Assembly (NCBI GenBank): GCA_910584585.1
Contig: CAJUBP010000010.1
Coordinates: 11,369 to 75,368 of the forward strand
Length of the DNA: 64,000 bases
Origin: an uncultured Lachnospiraceae bacterium
Lineage (GTDB): Bacteria; Bacillota; Clostridia; Lachnospirales; Lachnospiraceae
Reading direction: 5' to 3'
Shown: positions 58,313-64,000 of the stretch, piece after piece
Layout of the letters: the number at the start of each line of letters is the position of its first letter
Position numbering within the stretch: the stretch's first letter is position 1
Translations under genes and position numbers: made by a program
Notes under the pieces: model-generated
Seen by the model: the letters and a program-made list of their open reading frames with translations, nothing else
What the model was told of the DNA's origin: nothing
The model's database searches: none

Positions 58313-59314
58313 ATGGGAGTATTGGATGAAATATACAAGAAAGCCAAAGCAAATCCCAGGAAAGTGGCATTTCCGGAAGCAACTAACGAAAAAATGATGC
58401 AGGCTGCCTATGAAACGGGAAAAGAAGGCTATATTATCCCTGTTCTTGTGGGAAACGGCAGCGAGATCAGAGAAGCGGCCCGGGAAAGAGGCTATGAGGA
58501 AAGTGTGTTTGAGATTGTGGACATCAGTGAAGAAGGCTATAAGAATAAGCTGATTGAGAAATACGTGGCCCTTCCCCAGACAATTTTAAAGGAAAAGGCT
58601 TTGAACCGGAGGATGCAGAATCCTTTGTATTACGCCATGGTAATGCAGGCAGTGGAGGAAGCGGACGTAACCTTTGCAGGCATTGACAATACCACCGGGG
58701 ATGTGCTTTTGGCCGGACAGATGATTATCGGATTAAAAGAGGGAATCAGTACCGTTTCCAGTATCGGTTTGTGTGATATTCCGGGCTTTGAGGGAAGCGA
58801 AGGAACCCTCCTTGCAGTGGGAGACAGCGCTGTGTGCACCAATCCAGACGCAAAACAGCTGGCGGATATTGCGATTTCCGCCTGTGATACGGTAAAAGCT
58901 TTACTGGACTGGGAACCCAGATGCGCCATGGTCTGCTATTCCACATTGGGAAGCGGCCAGGGGGAATTGATAGATAAAGTGGTTCAGGCTTTAGAAATTG
59001 CAAAAGAACAGCGGCCGGATCTGGCCATTGACGGGGAATTCCAGTTTGACGCTGCAATTTCGCCTGCAGTTGCAAAGAAAAAAGTGAAACGGGAAAGCAA
59101 GGTGGCAGGCAGGGCGAATATCGTAATCTGGCCGGATTTGAACGTGGGAAATGTCGGCGTAAAGCTGATTCAGCAATTCGGACACGCCGATGCCTACGGC
59201 CCTATGCTGCAGGGCTTTAACAAAGTGGTATGCGACTGTTCCAGAGGGGCTCCTGTTTCAGAAATCAAGGGGAATATTGTGATCAGCGCTGTGCGGGCGG
59301 CAGGGCGCAGTTAG
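58313..59314 (+). CDS. pta: phosphate acetyltransferase-type acyltransferase
   Basis: A 333-residue Pta/Ptb-family enzyme turning acyl-CoA plus phosphate into acyl phosphate. Motifs: KVAFPEATNEKMMQAAYE, GLKEGISTVSSIGLCDIPG, DGEFQFDAAISPAVAKKK, KVAGRANIVIWPDLNVGNV and QGFNKVVCDCSRGAPVSEI. Length and C-terminal motifs favour Pta over Ptb, but the partner kinase next door is a butyrate kinase, so the acyl group could be longer than acetyl. The start at 58313 follows AAAGGAG. Confidence 0.87.
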   Translation: MGVLDEIYKKAKANPRKVAFPEATNEKMMQAAYETGKEGYIIPVLVGNGSEIREAARERGYEESVFEIVDISEEGYKNKLIEKYVALPQTILKEKALNRRMQNPLYYAMVMQAVEEADVTFAGIDNTTGDVLLAGQMIIGLKEGISTVSSIGLCDIPGFEGSEGTLLAVGDSAVCTNPDAKQLADIAISACDTVKALLDWEPRCAMVCYSTLGSGQGELIDKVVQALEIAKEQRPDLAIDGEFQFDAAISPAVAKKKVKRESKVAGRANIVIWPDLNVGNVGVKLIQQFGHADAYGPMLQGFNKVVCDCSRGAPVSEIKGNIVISAVRAAGRS

Positions 59315-59438
59315 AAATACGGCGGACTTACAGAGCGTGAGCCGAAATGCGGAAAATGTTCAGTTCGTGGATACAGGCAAAAATGCCGGAACATGAACCA
59401 TTCGCTGCAGCGGTTTATGAAGGAAAAGGAGAAAATAA

Positions 59439-60548
59439 ATGGAACAGTACAAGGTTTTGGCAATTAATCCGGGCTCTACTTCTACGAAAATTGCTTTGTT
59501 TCAGGGGGAGGAGTGCGTTTTTGCGAAAAATGTCTCTCATGACGCCGGTGAGCTTGCGAAGTTTCAGACGATTCCTGATCAGCTTCCTTACCGGAGAGAT
59601 ATGATTCTGGAGCTTTTGAAAGAGGCGGGGGTTTCCCTGGAAGAAGTGGATGTGTTTGTGGGGAGAGGCGGCGGGCTTCTTGCCATGGAGGGAGGAACCT
59701 ACAGAGTGTCGGAATTGATGCTGGAACATGCCAGGACATGCGCCAACGGCGTGATTCATCCGGCTGCCCTGGGGTCTCAGCTTGCCAATGAATTTGCCGC
59801 AAAATACGGCAAAAAAGCTATGGTGGTGAATCCGCCGGATGTGGATGAGCTGCAGGATCTGGCAAGGATGACCGGCATAAAGGGAGTAAACCGGATCATT
59901 CACCTGCATGCGCTGAATTTAAAGGAAACGGCCATCCGGCACAGCAAAAATGTGCTGCATAAAAATTACGAAGACTGCAATTACGTGGTATGCCACATTG
60001 GCGGCGGAATTTCCATTTCGGCTCACCGCAAGGGACGGATGGTGGACGGCTATGACATTGTAGGAGGAGAAGGCCCTATGGCTCCTACCAGATGCGGAAG
60101 CATTTCCGTGGCGGATCTTTTGGAATATATGGAGAAGAACCATCTGGATGCGTCAGAAGTGAAAAAGCTTTGCACCAGAATCGGCGGTTTTGTCAGCCAT
60201 GCAGGAATTTCAGATGCGGTGGAGCTGACAAACCGGGCAAAGAACGGAGATAAGTACGCAGAAATGCTGTGGAACGCTATGATTTACCAGATTGTGAAAT
60301 GCATCGGCGCCATGGCGGCGGTTCTGCATGGAAAGGCAGACGGAATACTGCTGGGCGGAGGCATGGTGCACAGCGATGATTTAGTGCAGCAGATTACAGA
60401 AAGCTGTTCTTTCCTTGCGCCGGTGACTGCCTATCCGGGAGAATTTGAAATGGAAGCCATGGCTGCAGGAGCAATCCGTGTGCTGAAGGGAGAAGAAAAA
60501 CTGAAAGAATACGCCGGAAAACCGGTATGGAGCGGTTTTGGCTGGTAA
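59439..60548 (+). CDS. buk: butyrate kinase
   Basis: A 369-residue ASKHA-fold kinase: LAINPGSTSTKIALFQGEE, GRGGGLLAMEGGTYRVS, HPAALGSQLANEFA, HIGGGISISAHRKGRMVDG, GEGPMAPTRCGSI and GGMVHSDDLV. It makes ATP from acyl phosphate and ADP, yielding butyrate or a branched or other short acid. Following a Pta-type gene, it is the energy-yielding last step of the cluster. AAGGAG precedes the ATG. Confidence 0.93.
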   Translation: MEQYKVLAINPGSTSTKIALFQGEECVFAKNVSHDAGELAKFQTIPDQLPYRRDMILELLKEAGVSLEEVDVFVGRGGGLLAMEGGTYRVSELMLEHARTCANGVIHPAALGSQLANEFAAKYGKKAMVVNPPDVDELQDLARMTGIKGVNRIIHLHALNLKETAIRHSKNVLHKNYEDCNYVVCHIGGGISISAHRKGRMVDGYDIVGGEGPMAPTRCGSISVADLLEYMEKNHLDASEVKKLCTRIGGFVSHAGISDAVELTNRAKNGDKYAEMLWNAMIYQIVKCIGAMAAVLHGKADGILLGGGMVHSDDLVQQITESCSFLAPVTAYPGEFEMEAMAAGAIRVLKGEEKLKEYAGKPVWSGFGW

Positions 60549-60572
60549 CCTGCGGAAAGGAAGATAAAGCGT

Positions 60573-61073
60573 ATGGAGAAAAAAATAAATATGCTGACTC
60601 TGGCATTGGGCATTGCGGCCTTGCCGCCCGTCTGGGCAGTGGCTGCGCCGTATCTGGGCGTTGAGGTGGGCGCAGTGGCGCTGATATGCGCCGGGCTGTA
60701 CGTGGCAAACGGGAATAAAAGAAAAGACGCATTCAGGATTACCGCAGGTTTTCTTGCAGGAGATGTGTGGGCAGTGGCTGCAATCTGTGTGATGGAGGTT
60801 TTGCCCCTGCATCCCAATCTGGAGTTATATCTGACCTTGTTTCTGTTGGGCGGCCTTGCGGTTCTGATCGGGGAAACGCTTCCAACCGTATTTTATACGC
60901 CCTCCTGGCTGTGCGGATGGGCCATCGGACTTACGGTTATGGGGCCCATGAAAATGTCAGAACTGGGGATGCTTCCCATACAGATCGGAGCTGCCATGGC
61001 AGTGGGCGTATTTTATGTGGGCGTCGGAGTGGACGCTTTTCAGAAGTTTTTAATTGGAAAAATAGAGAGGTAA
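60573..61073 (+). CDS. DUF1097-type membrane protein
   Basis: A 166-residue protein with five hydrophobic spans (LALGIAALPPVWAVAAP, VGAVALICAGLYVANG, LYLTLFLLGGLAVLIGETL, AMAVGVFYVGVGVDAF), resembling DUF1097 proteins. It is 24 nt after buk. It could be an accessory transport or permeability protein; function unknown. Confidence 0.7.
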   Translation: MEKKINMLTLALGIAALPPVWAVAAPYLGVEVGAVALICAGLYVANGNKRKDAFRITAGFLAGDVWAVAAICVMEVLPLHPNLELYLTLFLLGGLAVLIGETLPTVFYTPSWLCGWAIGLTVMGPMKMSELGMLPIQIGAAMAVGVFYVGVGVDAFQKFLIGKIER

Positions 61074-61159
61074 CAACGGGGCTGCCCCATAAAGGAATCT
61101 GACGCAGAAGGATGTTCTGGATCAATTTCCTGAATGCGGCAGTCCTTTCATTGGGACAT

Positions 61160-61966
61160 ATGATTAGGATAACAAAAGTATTAGAAAATGTGTATGTGTT
61201 AAAAGATCGGGCAGGCTGCTGCGCAAATCTGGTGGTGGGAAAAGACCGGGCTCTTTTGTTCGATACCGGTTCCGGAATTGACAATTTGAGGGAGGCGCTG
61301 CAGGACATCACGGAACTTCCCCTTATCGTGATCAACAGCCATGGGCATTTTGATCATATCGGGGGAGACTGCCAGTTTGAGCGCGTGTATCTTCCAAAGG
61401 AAGATTTTCCCATTTTGGAGGGCTATCATACGGAGATTTTAAACCGGTGGATCAGAGAACTGACAGGGGAGGCGGTCTGGCCTTTTCTGGCTTCCCCCAA
61501 AGAGTGGAAGTGTATCCGTCCTCTGGAATTTGACAGTTTTGACCTTGGTCAGACGCCCTGCAGAATCATTCCTTTAAAGGGGCATACGGCAGGTTCTGTG
61601 GGGATCTGGATTCCGTCTTTTCGGCTGCTTTTGTCAGGAGACGCCTTAACCCCTGTGATGTGTCTGAATTTTCAGAATCATTTGTCCGGGAAAATTCAGT
61701 ATGAGACATTAAAGCAGATTCAGAATCTGGAATTTGACTGTTATTTGACTTCCCACTATGAAACGCTGTTTCCGAAATCACTGACGAAAAGGATGATGCG
61801 GTGCATAGAAAACAGCGCCGGGAAAAAATTCCGTTTTTACCAGTATCCCCATCCTCCCTATGCCAAAGGGTGGATTTATCTGGATTCTCTGGAGGAGGAA
61901 CCGGTGGCGCTGGTGTTGTCGGAAGAGGAAAAGAGACAGGCGGATCTTGAGATAAATAAAGGCTGA
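61160..61966 (+). CDS. metallo-beta-lactamase-fold hydrolase
   Basis: A 268-residue MBL-fold protein with the metal motif NSHGHFDHIGG (HxHxDH), then KGHTAGSVGIWIPSFRLLLSGDAL and a late LTSHYE histidine. It probably hydrolyses a thioester, lactone or similar bond of a pathway compound. The start at 61160 (MIRITKVLENVYVL) fits the family N terminus; an in-frame ATG at 61112 gives 16 extra residues, and neither has a strong ribosome site. Confidence 0.8.
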   Translation: MIRITKVLENVYVLKDRAGCCANLVVGKDRALLFDTGSGIDNLREALQDITELPLIVINSHGHFDHIGGDCQFERVYLPKEDFPILEGYHTEILNRWIRELTGEAVWPFLASPKEWKCIRPLEFDSFDLGQTPCRIIPLKGHTAGSVGIWIPSFRLLLSGDALTPVMCLNFQNHLSGKIQYETLKQIQNLEFDCYLTSHYETLFPKSLTKRMMRCIENSAGKKFRFYQYPHPPYAKGWIYLDSLEEEPVALVLSEEEKRQADLEINKG

Positions 61967-62014
61967 AATCTATAAAGCTTCAGATGAAAATTGTTTTAGA
62001 TAAGGAGAGAACAG

Positions 62015-63289
62015 ATGGGGAAAGAGAACAATAGGATCAATTTGACAAAAAGGCGCTGGCTGGTGCTGCTGGCAAGCTGCCTGATTAATTTATGCATCGG
62101 CGCGCTGTATGCCTGGAGTGTGTTTGCCGCTCCCATGGCAGAGCATCTTTCACAAATCCTGGGAAAGGAATTGACGGCAGCGGATTTGTCTGTGGTATTT
62201 TCAGTGGGAAATGGTTTGGGATTTCTCACAATGATAGGAGGCGGTTTTCTGAATCAGAAAATCGGGCCGAAATGGGTGATATTTGCCGGCGGGATTTTAT
62301 TTGGATTCGGCTTTCTGATCTGCGGTTTTGCGTCAAATCTGCCAATGCTTGTGGTAGGATACGGCTTATTCAGCGGGCTTGCCATGGGACTTGCCTACGG
62401 CTGCACCATCAGCAATTCCGTAAAATTTTTTCCGGATAAGGCAGGTCTTGTGGGAGGAATTGCAACGGCTTCCTATGGAATCTCATCCGTTTTGGTGCCC
62501 CCTGCTGCAAATGCGCTGATTGAGGGAGTCGGCGTGAGCAGGGCGTTTATTGTTATGGGCGTTGTGATTATTGTTACGGTGGGAATTTTTTCTCAGATGA
62601 TTGTGAAATGTCCCGACGGGTTTGTGCCGGAGGGCTGGACGCCTCCTGCGGTCAGAACGGACAGCGGCCTCAATCCGCAGGCAGCGGACAGGAACTGGAA
62701 AGAGATGCTTCGCACGCCTGTGTTTTATCTTATGATAGTCATGCTGTTTTTCGGAGCTGTGCTGGGAATGATGGCGATTTCCCAGGCGTCCAATATTGCC
62801 CAGGATATGATTGGAATGACGCCGGCGGCAGCGGCAATTGTAGTTTCTGTGCTGGCTCTGTTCAATACCTTCGGGCGGATTCTGGCCGGGATGGTTTCGG
62901 ATCGGATTGGCTGTATCCAGACATTGCGGGCAGTGTTTGCGGCGGCGATTTTGTCCATGGGAATTCTGTATATGAGCGGAAACGGTTCTGCCGGGTTGTT
63001 TTATGTGGGAATCTGCCTGGTGGGAGTCTGCTTCGGCTCCTTTATGGGGGTGTATCCCAGTTTTACGGCAGAACGGTTCGGTTCGAAATATTCCAGCGTC
63101 AATTACGGTATTATGTTTATCGGATTCAATGGGGCAGGACTGCTGGGGCCGATGATTGTAAGCTGGGTGTTTCATCAGACAGGAGGATACAGAGGGGCTT
63201 TTCTAATTGCTCTGGGTTTTGCTGTTTTGGGGTTTCTCCTGTCTTTTGCGATTCGGAGTTACGATTCCGGGAGCGGCGCCTGCTCATAG
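62015..63289 (+). CDS. MFS transporter, oxalate/formate antiporter (OFA) family
   Basis: A 424-residue 12-span carrier. The N terminus shows the OFA signature (LASCLINLCIGALYAWSVFA), then GGGFLNQKIGPKWV, GLAYGCTISNSVKFFPDKAG and MVSDRIGCIQTLRAVFAA. OFA carriers move carboxylates, often substrate/product exchange. As the last gene of the cluster it is the likely uptake or antiport system. AAGGAGAG precedes the ATG. Confidence 0.9.
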   Translation: MGKENNRINLTKRRWLVLLASCLINLCIGALYAWSVFAAPMAEHLSQILGKELTAADLSVVFSVGNGLGFLTMIGGGFLNQKIGPKWVIFAGGILFGFGFLICGFASNLPMLVVGYGLFSGLAMGLAYGCTISNSVKFFPDKAGLVGGIATASYGISSVLVPPAANALIEGVGVSRAFIVMGVVIIVTVGIFSQMIVKCPDGFVPEGWTPPAVRTDSGLNPQAADRNWKEMLRTPVFYLMIVMLFFGAVLGMMAISQASNIAQDMIGMTPAAAAIVVSVLALFNTFGRILAGMVSDRIGCIQTLRAVFAAAILSMGILYMSGNGSAGLFYVGICLVGVCFGSFMGVYPSFTAERFGSKYSSVNYGIMFIGFNGAGLLGPMIVSWVFHQTGGYRGAFLIALGFAVLGFLLSFAIRSYDSGSGACS

Positions 63290-63324
63290 CCGCTTTCAGC
63301 TGGCGAATGGCAATTAAAATATAG

Positions 63325-63353
63325 TTGACAATAAAAATAAAGCAAGATATACT
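63325..63353 (+). promoter_or_regulatory. nrdR promoter
   Basis: TTGACA (63325-63330) and TATACT (63348-63353) with a 17-nt spacer, 80 nt before the nrdR ATG. Confidence 0.75.
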
Positions 63354-63433
63354 GTAAGAAATTATGAAATGCAGCAGATAAAAAGTAACAGGGCATCTTT
63401 CGAACTGTTACGGTAAACTTGGGGAGGGATATC

Positions 63434-63886
63434 ATGAAATGTCCATATTGCAGCAGTGACAATACGAGGGTGATAGATTCCAGGCCTGCGGACGACAATT
63501 ATTCTATCCGCAGGAGAAGGCTCTGCGATGACTGCGGGAAGCGTTTTACCACTTATGAGAAGGTGGAGACGATTCCTTTGATTGTCATTAAGAAGGATAA
63601 CAACCGGGAACAGTACGATCGGTCCAAAATAGAAGCGGGAATTCTCCGGGCCTGTCATAAGCGTCCGGTATCTGTGGATATGATCAGTCAGTTGGTGGAT
63701 ACCGTGGAAGTGGACATTTTTGGCAGGGAGGAAAAGGAAATTTCCAGCTCTGAGATAGGAGAAATTGTAATGAACCGTCTGCAGGAGTTGGATCCGGTGG
63801 CATATGTCAGGTTTGCCTCCGTTTATCGGGAATTTAAGGATGTCAATACCTTTATGGATGAATTGAAGAAGATTTTGGATAATTAG
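63434..63886 (+). CDS. nrdR: transcriptional repressor NrdR
   Basis: A 150-residue repressor of ribonucleotide reductase genes. Zinc finger MKCPYCSSDNTRVIDSR with CDDCGKRFTTYE, followed by an ATP-cone domain (VIKKDNNREQYDRSKIEAGI, ISSSEIGEIVMNRL). It senses ATP/dATP. The start at 63434 follows GGGAGG and gives the standard length and N terminus. It has its own promoter, separate from the catabolic cluster. Confidence 0.97.
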   Translation: MKCPYCSSDNTRVIDSRPADDNYSIRRRRLCDDCGKRFTTYEKVETIPLIVIKKDNNREQYDRSKIEAGILRACHKRPVSVDMISQLVDTVEVDIFGREEKEISSSEIGEIVMNRLQELDPVAYVRFASVYREFKDVNTFMDELKKILDN

Positions 63887-63902
63887 CCGGAGCGATTTCC
63901 GG

Positions 63903-64000
63903 CCGGATGAGCGCTGGGATGAGCAAGTTCCGGAGTTTGCCGGATGGCCGGATGAGCGCTGGGATGAGCAAGTTCCGGAGTTTGCCGGATGGCCGGATGA
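63903..64000 (+). repeat. 45-bp tandem repeat downstream of nrdR, continuing past the window
   Basis: Two identical copies (63903-63947, 63948-63992) starting CCGGATGAGCGCTGGGATGA and a third begun at 63993. No reading frame is obvious in the visible part. Confidence 0.9.

Noticed and set aside
58313..60548. Classic butyrate pathway (ptb-buk)
   Set aside because: The acyltransferase looks like Pta rather than Ptb, and the thl-hbd-crt-bcd-etf genes expected for butyrate formation are absent; the setting is a different cluster.
63903..64000. Possible CRISPR array at the right edge
   Set aside because: The 45-bp units are back to back and identical, without spacers, so it is a plain tandem repeat.

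Overview
The window looks like a chromosome segment from an anaerobic, spore-forming Bacillota (Firmicutes), most likely a gut Lachnospiraceae. This is inferred from strong GGAGG-type ribosome binding sites, a YlmC/YmxH sporulation gene, a DnaE-type polymerase, an NrdR repressor, an ATP-yielding butyrate-kinase branch and the style of the proteins. No rRNA, tRNA, CRISPR array, phage module or intact transposase was seen.

Layout. (1) 1-22.1 kb is a phospho-signalling and cell-envelope island. It holds two Ser/Thr kinases, two PP2C phosphatases and seven proteins carrying eight FHA domains, one of them an ABCG-type transporter with two FHA domains. There follow DUF4234/DUF2752 membrane proteins, a secreted PPC/Big2 protein, several zinc-ribbon membrane proteins (one ending in a C-type-lectin-like domain) and a NagZ-like glycosidase. 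(2) 22.3-34.6 kb is a mixed accessory stretch: Fic, GNAT, CbrC, DUF2812/PadR, sce7726, BlaI/M56 peptidase, a solute-binding lipoprotein, Uma2, a CPBP protease, a phosphohexomutase and a DUF2185-DUF4241 protein. It is rich in palindromic and tandem repeats. (3) 34.6-40.3 kb is housekeeping: dnaE, pfkA and an rRNA methyltransferase; dnaE carries an unusual 69-bp tandem-repeat insertion. (4) 40.8-48.6 kb holds a candidate small RNA and a glycerol regulon (glpP, a TetR regulator, glpK, glpF and a three-gene FAD glycerol-3-phosphate dehydrogenase set), followed by ylmC/ymxH. (5) 49.0-63.3 kb is an apparently self-contained catabolic cluster. It has a flavodoxin-like protein, a fumarate-reductase-like flavoprotein, a NuoG/NfnB-like chimera, a NuoF-tail ferredoxin, a divergent PucR regulator, a thiolase/OB-fold/acyl-carrier-protein triad, a Pta-type acyltransferase, a butyrate kinase, a DUF1097 membrane protein, a metallo-beta-lactamase-fold hydrolase and an OFA-family MFS transporter. 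(6) nrdR closes the window.

How the parts may work together. In region 1 the kinases and phosphatases probably set the phosphorylation of short TV(S/R)L(F/Y) threonine motifs, which resemble the GarA/OdhI switch; FHA domains would read these marks, and the ABC exporter and the VWA/DUF4234 membrane proteins are the likely outputs. In region 4 GlpP probably relieves termination at leader hairpins when glycerol-3-phosphate is present. In region 5 an imported substrate is probably reduced by flavoproteins fed from NAD(P)H or ferredoxin, then cleaved to an acyl thioester and converted through an acyl phosphate to acid plus ATP. A TTTGTG-N6-CAC(A/G)AA palindrome found at both ends of the first half of this cluster is a candidate PucR operator. 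The two best candidates for undescribed biology are the FHA island and the region-5 cluster.
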